From assembly GCF_000292915.1 (NCBI RefSeq), contig NC_018514.1, positions 1,922,001-1,986,000 on the forward strand: a DNA stretch of 64,000 nt, written 5' to 3'. The translations under genes and the position numbers were made by a program. Shown here in pieces: positions 52,956 through 61,616 of the stretch. The notes beneath the pieces are model-generated. The model worked only from the letters and a program-made list of their open reading frames with translations, had not been told where the DNA came from and did not search any database. The stretch is from Burkholderia cepacia GG4 (GTDB lineage Bacteria; Pseudomonadota; Gammaproteobacteria; Burkholderiales; Burkholderiaceae). Each line of letters opens with the position of its first letter. The first letter of the stretch is position 1.

Positions 52956-53876
52956 GTGCCCGCCGATCATCGTCTCGACCTGAATCTGTTCCGCGTGCTC
53001 GACGCCGTCTACGTGCACGGCGGCATCGGCGCGGCCGCCCGCGCGCTGCACCTGACGCAGCCTGCCGTCACGCACGCGCTGAACCGCTTGCGCGCGCATT
53101 TCGACGATCCGCTGTTCGTGCGCCAGGGCAACCGCGTCGTGCCGACCGAACGCACGCGCGCGATCATCGCGGACGTGCAGCTTCACCTCGCCGGCCTGCA
53201 ACGCACCGCCCGCGACCCGTCGGCGTTCGATCCCGCCACGCTCGACCTGAGCATCGCGGTCGGCATTCGCGACGTGCTCGAATCGATCGCGCTGCCGCAG
53301 GTCGTCGCCGCGTTCGCCGACGAAGCGCCGGGCCTGCGCTTCGTGAGCCGGCGCGTCGCGGTGCACGACATCGAGCGCGAACTCGCGTCGGGCAATCTCG
53401 ATCTGGCCGTCGATCGACGCGTACAAACCGGCCCGCGCATCGCGACCGAACACCTGCTCGACGATTCGCTCGTCGTCGCGATGCGGCTCGATCATCCGCT
53501 GGCGGGCAGTCCGCTTCGACGCAGTGACTATTTCGCCGCGCGGCATATCGCCGTGTCGGCGCTCGGCGAACCACAGTCGCTCGATGTCCTGCTCGGCAAC
53601 GACGGGCGCTTCCGGCACATCCAGCTCGTCTGCCAGCATTACTTCGCCGCGTGCGAGATCGCCGCGGCGGGCGACCTGCTGCTCACGCTGCCGCGCACGT
53701 ATGCGCTGCGAATGGCCGCGCTGCTGCCGATCGCGGTGCAGCCGCTGCCGCTGCGGCTCAAGCCGTTTCCGCTGCTCGCGTACTGGCACGAATCGCGCGA
53801 GACCGATCGGGCGCACCAGTGGGTGCGCGAACGCGTCGCCGCGCTCGTGCGGCGCAGTGCCGGCGTCGCCGTCTGA
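52956..53876 (+). CDS. LysR-family transcriptional regulator
   Basis: A 306-residue protein with a GTG start. The winged HTH is clear (LDLNLFRVLDAVYVHGGIGAAARALHLTQPAVTHALNRLR), and the effector domain starts near residue 90. The pattern RLRAHFDDPLFVRQG is typical of the NodD/NahR-like branch. The OsmC gene starts 118 bases downstream on the same strand; control of it or of a divergent gene is unproven. Confidence 0.93.
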   Translation: MPADHRLDLNLFRVLDAVYVHGGIGAAARALHLTQPAVTHALNRLRAHFDDPLFVRQGNRVVPTERTRAIIADVQLHLAGLQRTARDPSAFDPATLDLSIAVGIRDVLESIALPQVVAAFADEAPGLRFVSRRVAVHDIERELASGNLDLAVDRRVQTGPRIATEHLLDDSLVVAMRLDHPLAGSPLRRSDYFAARHIAVSALGEPQSLDVLLGNDGRFRHIQLVCQHYFAACEIAAAGDLLLTLPRTYALRMAALLPIAVQPLPLRLKPFPLLAYWHESRETDRAHQWVRERVAALVRRSAGVAV

Positions 53877-53994
53877 TCCGGTCGAGCGTCGTCGACGCTC
53901 ATTGGGCCCGCGATTTCCGTCGAGACGGTATGCTGACGGCTCGAACGCCGCGCATCGTCGCGGCCCCCTCTTTCCCGCTTACCGGAGACTCGCC

Positions 53995-54396
53995 ATGTCG
54001 CTCATCCACGCTGCCGCCACCCTCGCCGCCGACGCGCCGAACTACGTCGTCCAGCTGCAGGCCGGCACGCACGCGCTGACCGGCGACGAAGCACCGCGCG
54101 AAGGCGGACAGGGCCTCGGCCCGGCCCCGTTCGACTTCGTGCTCGCCGGCCTCGCGCAATGCACGGCCGCGACGCTGCGCATGTACATGCAGCGCAAGAC
54201 GTGGCCGGCCGTGCGCATCGACGTGCGCACCGAGCTGCATGCCGATCGCGAAGGGCAGCAATACGTGCGTCGCGTCGTGACGCTCGACGGCCCGCTCGAC
54301 GACGCGCAGCGCCAGCGTCTCGCGGAAATCTGCGAAAAGACGCCAGTCACGCAGTTCATCAAGCGCGGCACGCGCATCGAAACGACGTTGAACTGA
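53995..54396 (+). CDS. OsmC-family peroxide-reducing protein
   Basis: A 133-residue protein with the OsmC fold. The peroxidatic Cys is in AGLAQCTAATLRMYM (about 58) and the second conserved Cys in EICEKTPVTQFI (about 117). Such enzymes reduce organic hydroperoxides with lipoylated proteins as donor. Next to the DyP peroxidase gene, it suggests an oxidant-defence patch. Confidence 0.93.
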   Translation: MSLIHAAATLAADAPNYVVQLQAGTHALTGDEAPREGGQGLGPAPFDFVLAGLAQCTAATLRMYMQRKTWPAVRIDVRTELHADREGQQYVRRVVTLDGPLDDAQRQRLAEICEKTPVTQFIKRGTRIETTLN

Positions 54397-54466
54397 CGGA
54401 TGGCGTGCGGCGCACGCGGGGCGGGACGCGCACCGCGCCGCGTGCGATCGACCGCCTGAAAAGCAA

Positions 54467-54503
54467 AACGGGCGGGCCGCGCGTCATGCGCGGCCCGCCC
54501 GTT
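54467..54503. terminator. Terminator between OsmC and DyP genes
   Basis: AACGGGCGGGCCGCGC and GCGCGGCCCGCCCGTT form a perfect 16-pair stem with loop GTCAT. On the minus strand it is followed by TTTTGCTTTT, so it mainly ends the DyP transcript; it may also stop OsmC transcription. Confidence 0.9.
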
Positions 54504-54522
54504 CGCCGCTATCGTCCGGCGC

Positions 54523-55404
54523 TTACAGCCCGAGCGCGGAGAGATCCAGCTTGCCGTCCTTCACCGGCGGGCACCAGAAATACGCGCCCGTCAGCGGCCG
54601 CGTGAAGCGGAACAGGCCATCGACGATGCCGTCGTCCGCCCCGCTCATCCGGCGCATCTGCACGTCGAACGCACGGAACGAGCAGCCGAACGCGACGAAG
54701 TAGAGCCCCGCGCGGCGTGCATCGGACCACGGCGACGAACGGCGCAGCATGAATGCCTCCGGCTCGAAGCTTTCCTGCGCGGTGCGCTTCACGTGCGCGA
54801 ACTCCGGTGCGTCGTCGAGCTCCTCGTTGTCCGAGCGGCGACGGCCGATGATGTGATCCATGTCGCCCGACGCGATGCGCTCCATCTGGTCGAAGTCGTG
54901 CAGCCATTGCTGAACCGCGACGAAGCTCGAGCCGTCGAGCCCCGCGCCCTGCCCCGTGACGATCGCCGCGGCCGCCGCGTCGTCGCCGGTCGGGTTTTCG
55001 GTGCCGTCCTCGTAACCGGACAGGTCGCGATCGGTCGAATAGCGGAACCCGTCGACCGCATCCTGCAGCGCGAACGCCGGTGCCAACGCGCGCTCGATCG
55101 CCCGCGCGCGCAGCACGATTTCGCCGCGATCGTCGCCGCGCAGCCAGATCCACACGTCGGCCGGCGTCACCGGCAGCGCGCGGTCGTTCACCGCGAACGC
55201 CGGGTATTCGGTGAGGCCCGGAACCGGGCGCCCGAGGTGCGCGGCCAGCGCCTGGCCAAAACCGGCGACCGTGTCGTGGCCGTCGACGAGCTCGCGCAAT
55301 GCCGTCAGCGCCGCCGCGACATTGCCGTCGCTCGACATCTTGAAAGTGAGGTATCGGGCCGCCGTGTCGATCGGAGCCAGGATGCCTTGCTGAACGTCGC
55401 TCAT
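54523..55404 (-). CDS. DyP-type heme peroxidase
   Basis: A 293-residue protein from ATG 55404. The family's catalytic motif is GYEDGTENP (GxxDG) at about 140-148, and the proximal heme His is in FAHVKRTAQES. The length and lack of a signal peptide fit the cytoplasmic P/B-type (YfeX-like) group. It uses peroxide to oxidise dyes or porphyrin-like substrates. It converges with OsmC. Confidence 0.94.
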   Translation of the reverse strand: MSDVQQGILAPIDTAARYLTFKMSSDGNVAAALTALRELVDGHDTVAGFGQALAAHLGRPVPGLTEYPAFAVNDRALPVTPADVWIWLRGDDRGEIVLRARAIERALAPAFALQDAVDGFRYSTDRDLSGYEDGTENPTGDDAAAAAIVTGQGAGLDGSSFVAVQQWLHDFDQMERIASGDMDHIIGRRRSDNEELDDAPEFAHVKRTAQESFEPEAFMLRRSSPWSDARRAGLYFVAFGCSFRAFDVQMRRMSGADDGIVDGLFRFTRPLTGAYFWCPPVKDGKLDLSALGL

Positions 55405-55586
55405 CGTTTCCTCAGGAATGTATCGTGGTGTATCGGCGGGGCCGCAGCGGCCGGCGCGCAACGCCGCAGTGTAATCGATGCGGCCCGTCACCCCGTGCGG
55501 CACCGCACCGCGGAACGCGCACGAAAGAAGGGCCGAAACCCTTAATACTAACCGTATCGACGCAGCAACGCCGTATTCGTCAGACG

Positions 55587-55616
55587 TTGCGGCGCGTCCG
55601 GCTCTGCTGATAAAAT
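55587..55616 (+). promoter_or_regulatory. Candidate sigma-70 promoter of the ABC exporter gene
   Basis: TTGCGG (55587-55592) and TAAAAT (55611-55616) are 18 bases apart. A start near 55623 would give a leader of about 270 bases that includes the short frame at 55669. Confidence 0.45.
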
Positions 55617-55668
55617 CCCTACACGTCTTTTCGGCGTCCTTTCAACCGTTCACTTCAGGGAGGTGCAG

Positions 55669-55719
55669 ATGTTCCGAATGCCAGCAACCTTCCCGAACGT
55701 GGTCCCACGACGCGGCTGA
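55669..55719 (+). CDS. Possible leader peptide upstream of the ABC exporter
   Basis: A 16-residue frame, MFRMPATFPNVVPRRG, is preceded at ideal distance by the strong ribosome site GGGAGGTGCAG. It lies about 50 bases after a plausible promoter and 173 bases before the exporter start. The end contains Pro-Arg-Arg-Gly. Leader peptides in such places often act by stalling ribosomes; here this is inference from position alone. Confidence 0.4.
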   Translation: MFRMPATFPNVVPRRG

Positions 55720-55892
55720 TCCAGCCCGTCGTCCGCGCCGGCTCCCGGGTTCTCCGATAACCCGCCAGTCCGCGCGTATTTCCCGACAGCCCGTTTCGTT
55801 TCGCCGCGCATCGTCCGTGCGGCCCGGCTGTTGCGTTTTCGACGTTCTCCGAACCGGAAAGTCCCGTCGCGCGATGCGCCGGGCAACGATAC

Positions 55893-57770
55893 ATGACCAG
55901 AAAAACCACCCATCTGGGCGGCCAGGCATTCCAGGCCGTCTTCGGCTTCACTTTCCGCTACTGGCGCAAGCAGCCGGTGCGCATCGCGACGATCGCGGGG
56001 CTGGCGCTGCTCGCCGCGCTTGCCGACGTGCTCACGCCGCTGTTCGCCGGGCGCCTCGTCGATGCGCTGTCGACCGGCCTGACCGACCGCGCCGCCGCGT
56101 GGCATTCGGCCGTCACCGCATTCGGCACGCTGGCCGTGCTCGGCATCGGCGCGACGCTGCTGCGGCAAGGCGTCTATCTGAACATCATCACGCTCACGCT
56201 GAAGATGATGAGCGAGATCGCCGCCGCGTCGTTCCATCGCGTGCAGCGCTTCTCGACCGACTGGCACGCGAACAGCTTCGCGGGTTCGACCGTGCGCAAG
56301 ATCACGCGCGGGATCTGGGCGCTCGACCTGCTGAACGACACGGTGCTGATCGCCCTGCTGCCGTCGGTCACGATGCTGGTCGGCGCGACCGTGCTGCTCG
56401 GCACGCACTGGCCGGTGATGGGGCTCGTCGTCGGCGCGGGCTCGCTGCTGTACATCTCGGTGACGGTCGCCGTGTCGCTCGGCATCGTCGCGCCGGCCGC
56501 GCGGCTCGGCAACCTGTGGGACACGCGGATGGGCGGCGCGCTCGCGGACGCGGTGAGCTGCAACGCGGTCGTCAAGGCGTTCGGCGCGGAAACGCGCGAG
56601 GAAGCGCGGCTCGCGCGCGTGATCGGCAAGTGGCGTCAGCGCACGCGCCGCACGTGGGTGCGCGGCACATTCAACGGCGGGTTGCAGGGCGCGATGCTCG
56701 TCGCGATGCAGGCGGCGATGATCGGCGTCGCGTTGCGGCTGTGGGTGAACAATGAAGCGAGCGTCGGCGACATTGCGTTCTCGCTGACGATGTTCTTCAT
56801 GCTGCAGGGCTACCTGCGCGACGTCGGCATGCACATCCGCAACCTGCAGCGTTCGGTCAACGACATGGAAGAACTCGTCGCGCTCGAGCGCCAGCCGCTC
56901 GGCATCGACGATCGCCCCGACGCGCCGGCGATCCGGATCGGCCAAGGCGAGATCCGTTTCGAGCACGTGACGTTCCGCTACGGCAACCATCCGGTACCGT
57001 TGTACGACGACTTCTCGATGCGCATCGCGCCCGGCGAACGCGTGGGCCTCGTCGGCCATTCCGGGTCGGGCAAGACGACGTTCATCAAGCTGATCCAGCG
57101 CCTGTACGACGTCTCGGGCGGCCGCATCACGATCGACGGCCAGGACATCGCGCAGGTGCAGCAGGATTCGCTGCGCAGCCAGATCGCGATCGTCCAGCAG
57201 GAGCCCGTGCTGTTCCACCGCACGCTTGCGGAGAACATCGCGTATGCGCGTCCGGACGCGAGCCGCGCCGACATCGAGCGCGCCGCGCGTCTCGCCAGCG
57301 CACACGACTTCATCGTCGCGCTGCCGGACGGCTATGACACGCTCGTCGGCGAACGCGGGATCAAGCTGTCGGGCGGCGAACGCCAGCGCGTCGCGATCGC
57401 GCGCGCGTTCCTCGCCGATGCGCCGATCCTGATCCTCGACGAAGCGACGTCGAGCCTCGACAGCGAAAGCGAGGTGCTGATCCAGCAGGCGATGGAACGG
57501 CTGATGATCGGCCGCACGACGCTCGTGGTCGCGCACCGGCTGTCGACGGTGCGTGCGCTCGACCGTCTGCTCGTGCTCGATCGCGGCAAGGTGATCGAGC
57601 AAGGCAGTCACGACGCGCTGATTCGCGTCGACGGCGGGATCTATCGCCGCTTGTTCGAGCGGCAGGCGCTGGAGCTGGCAAAGGGCTTGATCGATTCGCC
57701 GCGGCCCATGGCGGACGATGATGCCGGGCCGCTGGAGGAACCGGCGGAGTCTGATGCAGGCAGGTCGTGA
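55893..57770 (+). CDS. ABC exporter, fused membrane and ATPase domains
   Basis: A 625-residue half-transporter. Six membrane helices fill about 1-320. The ATPase part has the A-loop Tyr in FRYGNHP, Walker A GHSGSGKTT, the Q-loop in AIVQQEP, signature LSGGERQRVA, Walker B ILILDEATSSLD and the H-loop VAHRLS. It would work as a dimer, exporting lipid, peptide or drug. The C-terminal tail after about 595 is acidic and low in complexity. No partner gene is adjacent. Confidence 0.93.
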   Translation: MTRKTTHLGGQAFQAVFGFTFRYWRKQPVRIATIAGLALLAALADVLTPLFAGRLVDALSTGLTDRAAAWHSAVTAFGTLAVLGIGATLLRQGVYLNIITLTLKMMSEIAAASFHRVQRFSTDWHANSFAGSTVRKITRGIWALDLLNDTVLIALLPSVTMLVGATVLLGTHWPVMGLVVGAGSLLYISVTVAVSLGIVAPAARLGNLWDTRMGGALADAVSCNAVVKAFGAETREEARLARVIGKWRQRTRRTWVRGTFNGGLQGAMLVAMQAAMIGVALRLWVNNEASVGDIAFSLTMFFMLQGYLRDVGMHIRNLQRSVNDMEELVALERQPLGIDDRPDAPAIRIGQGEIRFEHVTFRYGNHPVPLYDDFSMRIAPGERVGLVGHSGSGKTTFIKLIQRLYDVSGGRITIDGQDIAQVQQDSLRSQIAIVQQEPVLFHRTLAENIAYARPDASRADIERAARLASAHDFIVALPDGYDTLVGERGIKLSGGERQRVAIARAFLADAPILILDEATSSLDSESEVLIQQAMERLMIGRTTLVVAHRLSTVRALDRLLVLDRGKVIEQGSHDALIRVDGGIYRRLFERQALELAKGLIDSPRPMADDDAGPLEEPAESDAGRS

Positions 57771-57829
57771 GGTGGCCCGGTGAGGCGGTTTCGATCGCCG
57801 GGCCAGGTCGGCGATCGGGATCGGGTCGA

Positions 57830-57857
57830 GGCCGTGCTGATGCACGGCCTTTTTTTG
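57830..57857 (+). terminator. Rho-independent terminator of the ABC exporter gene
   Basis: GGCCGTGC (57830-57837), loop TGAT, GCACGGCC (57842-57849), then a T-run. Classic form. Confidence 0.92.
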
Positions 57858-58145
57858 GTTCGTCTCGGCCGCTCCCGCCCGGGGCCGAATGAACCAGCAT
57901 CGAACCGCATCGCGCCGCGCCCCGCTCCCGCTCCGTTCGATGAACCCGAACACACTGTTCGACGTGCCTGTGCTACCCACGTCAACGTGGCTGGCCTAAG
58001 CTACCCGAGCCCGCTCCCGACGTCGCAGCATCCGCATCCCGGTACACGCATGCTTGCGCGTCGCAGGCACCGTGTCCGCAACCGTCGACTCCGGCACTGC
58101 CGCGCCTCCCGCCGGCCAGGTGAATTCAATCGCGATCGCAACCGG
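57858..58145. other. Region between terminator and LysR gene
   Basis: About 290 bases with no clear gene. It presumably carries the promoter of the LysR gene at 58146, but I cannot place one. Confidence 0.35.
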
Positions 58146-59126
58146 ATGCCGCACATGCCCGATAGCACTCACCCGCCGCTGGTCGCTGCCCGGCTTTCAC
58201 GCACCGTCTCCCCGACGCTCGGCTACGATCTCAACGACCTCTACTATTTCGTGCAAGTCGTCGATTACGGCGGATTCGCACCGGCCGGGCGCGAACTGCG
58301 CCTGCCGAAATCGCGGCTGAGCCGGCGCATCGCCATGCTGGAACAGCAGCTGGGCGTCAAGCTCATCCACCGCTCCACCCGCTCGTTCGCGATGACGGAA
58401 TACGGCCGTGCGTACTATGCGCGCTGCAAGACCATGCTCGCGAGAGTCGACGCTGCGCAAGCGGTGATCGAATCCGCCCATACGCAACCGTGCGGAACCG
58501 TTCGACTGTCGTGCCCCGTCGCCCTGCTCCATGCTCACGTGGGCACGATCCTGACCGCCTTCGCGGCCCGCTATCCCGACATCAACATCGAACTGGTCGC
58601 GATGAACCGCCGTACCAACGTCATCAGGGAACGGCTGGACCTCGCGCTCCACTCCGATCCGGAGCCGTGGATTGCCCAGGACCTCGTGGCCCGCACGCTG
58701 GGGCATTCCCCGCAGTGCCTGGTCGCGGCGGCCACGCTGTGCGAACGGCTGGGCCAGCCGCGCAATCCGTGCGAACTCCGGTCGTGGCCGAGCCTCGCCT
58801 TTGGCCTGCCGGCGCCCGATCACGTGTGGTCGCTCACTGCGCCCGACGGCACGCTGGTGGCGGTGCGCCATGCGCCGCGCTTCGTCACGACCGATTTGCT
58901 GACCCTGCGCAAGGCGGCCGTCGCCGGTCTCGGCGTCGCCCAGCTACCGGCCGCGATGGTGCGTGACCAGCTGGACGACGGCACGCTCAAGCGGATCCTG
59001 CCGCGCTGGTCGCCGCGTCGCGACGTGATTCACGCCGTGTTCTCGACGAGAAAGGGCATCCCGCCCGCGGTCCGACTGCTGATCGATTTCATCGCGCAAC
59101 GCTTCGAGGCGCTGCAGGATACCTGA
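58146..59126 (+). CDS. LysR-family regulator, paralogue 1
   Basis: A 326-residue protein; ATG 58146 or 58155 could start it. The HTH begins DLNDLYYFVQVVDYGGFAPAGREL and continues KSRLSRRIAMLEQQLGVKLI. The effector domain has VRLSCPVALLHAHVG. It closely resembles the convergent LysR gene that ends 36 bases away, so the two are a duplicated pair of the CrgA-like branch. Targets are unknown. Confidence 0.92.
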   Translation: MPHMPDSTHPPLVAARLSRTVSPTLGYDLNDLYYFVQVVDYGGFAPAGRELRLPKSRLSRRIAMLEQQLGVKLIHRSTRSFAMTEYGRAYYARCKTMLARVDAAQAVIESAHTQPCGTVRLSCPVALLHAHVGTILTAFAARYPDINIELVAMNRRTNVIRERLDLALHSDPEPWIAQDLVARTLGHSPQCLVAAATLCERLGQPRNPCELRSWPSLAFGLPAPDHVWSLTAPDGTLVAVRHAPRFVTTDLLTLRKAAVAGLGVAQLPAAMVRDQLDDGTLKRILPRWSPRRDVIHAVFSTRKGIPPAVRLLIDFIAQRFEALQDT

Positions 59127-59133
59127 CCGCAAG

Positions 59134-59153
59134 CGACCGCCACGCGGCGGTCG
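59134..59153. terminator. Hairpin between convergent LysR genes
   Basis: CGACCGCC-ACGC-GGCGGTCG, an 8-pair stem exactly between two facing stops. No T-run. Confidence 0.45.
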
Positions 59154-59161
59154 ATAACCGG

Positions 59162-60085
59162 TCAGGATTCCTCAATGCGCGCAAACTCGTCGGCCAGGAA
59201 ATCCAGCAGTGCGCGCACCGACGGCAGCAGGCCTCGGCGGGACGGGAATACCGCGTGGACGATCCCGCCTTTCGGCAACCAGTCGGGCAATACCCGGATC
59301 AACGCGCCGCGGTGCAGTTCGTCGCTCACCATCATCACCGGCAGCTGAACGACGCCTGCCCCCGCCACGGCAGCCTCACGCAACGCAATCATGTCGTCCG
59401 TCACGAACCGCGGCGTGTGACGCACCGTCGCCCGAGCGTCATCGGGGCCGTCGAGGTGCCAGACATGCTGCGGTTGCGGCGGCCCGAAATCGAGGCTGGG
59501 CCACTCGGACAGTTCGGCCGGCGCCGCGATCGCATGCTGCTGCACGAGGGTCGGACTCGCGACCAGGCACCAGGTGCGCGCGCCAAGCACACGCATCACG
59601 AGATCGCTGTCCTTCAGCGGCGGCGGACGCACGCGAATGGCGATGTCGATCCCTTCACCGATCACGTCGACGACCCGGTTGGTCGCCTCGAGATGCACGG
59701 TGACGCGCGGGTTGCGCGCCATGAATTCCCCCAGCATCGCGCCGATCCGGGCGTGCAGCATCGCGACCGGGCAGGTCAGCCGAACCACGCCCTGCGGTTC
59801 CGCGCGCATCTGCTCGATCGCCTCCTGCGCCGCCTCCGCCTCGACGAGCATCGCCTTGCAGTGGTTGTAGTAATGCTGGCCGATCTCGGTGACCGAAAAC
59901 TGGCGAGTGGAGCGCTGCACGAGCCGCACGCCGAGATGCTGCTCGAGTGTCGCGATCCGTCGGCTCAAGGTGGATTTCGGCACGCCGAGCACCCGGCTGG
60001 CCGGCGCGAAACCCTTGTGGTCAACCACCTGCGCGAAAAAATAGAGATCGTTGAGGTCCTGCATCGGCGCGCTCGATCGTTCCAT
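59162..60085 (-). CDS. LysR-family regulator, paralogue 2
   Basis: A 307-residue protein. The HTH reads DLNDLYFFAQVVDHKGFAPASRVL and KSTLSRRIATLEQHLGVRLV, nearly the same as its convergent neighbour, and the end (GGIVHAVFPSRRGLLPSVRALLDF) also matches. It is divergent from a third LysR gene 207 bases away. The cluster of three suggests duplication around the oxidase locus. Confidence 0.93.
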   Translation of the reverse strand: MERSSAPMQDLNDLYFFAQVVDHKGFAPASRVLGVPKSTLSRRIATLEQHLGVRLVQRSTRQFSVTEIGQHYYNHCKAMLVEAEAAQEAIEQMRAEPQGVVRLTCPVAMLHARIGAMLGEFMARNPRVTVHLEATNRVVDVIGEGIDIAIRVRPPPLKDSDLVMRVLGARTWCLVASPTLVQQHAIAAPAELSEWPSLDFGPPQPQHVWHLDGPDDARATVRHTPRFVTDDMIALREAAVAGAGVVQLPVMMVSDELHRGALIRVLPDWLPKGGIVHAVFPSRRGLLPSVRALLDFLADEFARIEES

Positions 60086-60292
60086 AAATGAGACGCTGAG
60101 GATAACTCGCGCAGTCTACCGACGCAAAACCGCTTCCTCTACGCTTCGGTCATGCGGTCACCACGCAATCGACCGGTTGAACCGCCCCGGCCGCGCGCCC
60201 CGATGTCGCCCGGTCCGGCCAGGCTCGCGCCAGGCCGAATCGCGGTGAAAGACCGCATCTGTTCCACGTCCGATGACCACCCAGATCGCCTC

Positions 60293-61255
60293 ATGAAATC
60301 GCTGAACCATGACGACATCCAAGCTTTCCTGCTCGCCGTCGAGCGGCACAGCATTTCCGAGTCCGCACGCCGGCTGGGGTTGTCGAAATCCGTCGTCAGC
60401 AAACGTATCAGCGACCTGGAGCGCACGCTCGGCGTCCAGTTGTTGACGCGCTCCACGCGCAACGTCACGCCGACCGAATCCGGACTGACGTTCTACCGCA
60501 CCGCATCGGAAGCGATCCGCCAGCTCGTCGACGTCGCCGAAGCGATGGCCGAGCAATCGCACGGATTGTGCGGCGAATTGCGCATCACGTCGCCGGTGAG
60601 CCTGACACGGCTCTGGCTCGGGGCCGCGATCACGCAATTCGCCGCCGCCCATCCGCAATTGCGCGTCACGCTCGAGACCGACGATCGCATCGTCAACCTC
60701 GGTGCCGAGCGGTTCGATGTCGCGATCCGCTCCGCGCGGCTTTCCGACAGCACGCTGGTCGCCCGCCGCATCGCCGCCTGCGAACGTGTGGTCGTATGCA
60801 GCCCGGACTATCTCGCCACGCACGGCGCACCGGAGTCGATCGACCGGCTGCTCGAACACAAGTGCCTGAACTACAGCCATGCTGTGCCGTCCGCCACCTG
60901 GTCCTTCGTCCCGCCGGCCGGCATCGGCAAGCCGCGGACGATCAGCCCCGCAAGCGCTTTCCTGTCCAACAACGTCGAGACGCTGCGCGACGCGGCGACA
61001 CAAGGTATCGGCATCGCGATGCTGCCGCGCTACATCGCGGACGAAAGCCTGCGCGACGGCCGGCTCGTGCGCGTGCTCGGGGCGGAAACGCCCCAGGACG
61101 AGATCATCCATGCCGTTTACCCGCGCAGCCCGTTCGCGAATCGCAAGCTCAGACTGTTCATCGAGCATGTCCGTATCGCTTTGCTCGATCCGCTGTGGCC
61201 GGGTATCGACGGCCAGGACCAGCCTGTCGATGCGCTCACCGAAGATGTGCTGTGA
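60293..61255 (+). CDS. LysR-family regulator upstream of the cio genes
   Basis: A 320-residue protein from ATG 60293; an upstream open stretch is not used because the HTH begins directly after this Met (LNHDDIQAFLLAVERHSISESARRLGLSKSVVSKRISDLE). The effector half has LRITSPVSLTRLWLG and GIGIAMLPRYIADE. It is of the CrgA/DsdC-like branch but less close to the pair above. The oxidase genes start 362 bases downstream on the same strand. Confidence 0.93.
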   Translation: MKSLNHDDIQAFLLAVERHSISESARRLGLSKSVVSKRISDLERTLGVQLLTRSTRNVTPTESGLTFYRTASEAIRQLVDVAEAMAEQSHGLCGELRITSPVSLTRLWLGAAITQFAAAHPQLRVTLETDDRIVNLGAERFDVAIRSARLSDSTLVARRIAACERVVVCSPDYLATHGAPESIDRLLEHKCLNYSHAVPSATWSFVPPAGIGKPRTISPASAFLSNNVETLRDAATQGIGIAMLPRYIADESLRDGRLVRVLGAETPQDEIIHAVYPRSPFANRKLRLFIEHVRIALLDPLWPGIDGQDQPVDALTEDVL

Positions 61256-61305
61256 CCTCCGCCACGTCAGCCGACCCGGCACGGCGTCGATTGAGCGAGT
61301 CGAAA

Positions 61306-61335
61306 CGATTGGCAATCGATGCATGCCCAATCGAT
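61306..61335 (+). promoter_or_regulatory. Dyad and direct repeat upstream of the small gene and cioA
   Basis: CGATT-GGC-AATCG (61306-61318) is a perfect dyad; CAATCGAT is repeated at 61313-61320 and 61328-61335. They lie 55-84 bases before the small membrane-protein gene and could bind a regulator of the oxidase operon. Confidence 0.4.
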
Positions 61336-61389
61336 CAGTTATCCCTATCGACTCGATGGCGTCATCCCAACCGGAATCCGCACCCGACC

Positions 61390-61572
61390 ATGTCCATCAT
61401 GAACGTTCTTTCATTCGCGGCGAAGGCCACCGGCGTACTCGCGTTCGCGGCTGCCATCGCCGCAACCGAAATGGCCCTGATCAAGATCTTCTCGGACGAG
61501 GTCGGCTATCTCGTGCTGGTCGCGTTCATCGCACTCGCGATCGTCGCCTGGCGCCGTACGGAAACCGACTGA
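61390..61572 (+). CDS. Small two-helix membrane protein preceding cioAB
   Basis: A 60-residue protein, MSIMNVLSFAAKATG..., with two hydrophobic stretches (GVLAFAAAIAATEMALIKIF and GYLVLVAFIALAIVAW) joined by a short SDEV loop and ending RRTETD. Third-position GC bias suits real coding. It starts 135 bases after the LysR stop and ends 44 bases before cioA. It does not resemble CydX. An accessory subunit of the oxidase is the attractive inference; another small membrane protein is possible. Confidence 0.6.
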   Translation: MSIMNVLSFAAKATGVLAFAAAIAATEMALIKIFSDEVGYLVLVAFIALAIVAWRRTETD

Positions 61573-61616
61573 GCACCGCCAATCGCCATGCTGATTCACA
61601 TCAAACGAGGTCGTAG

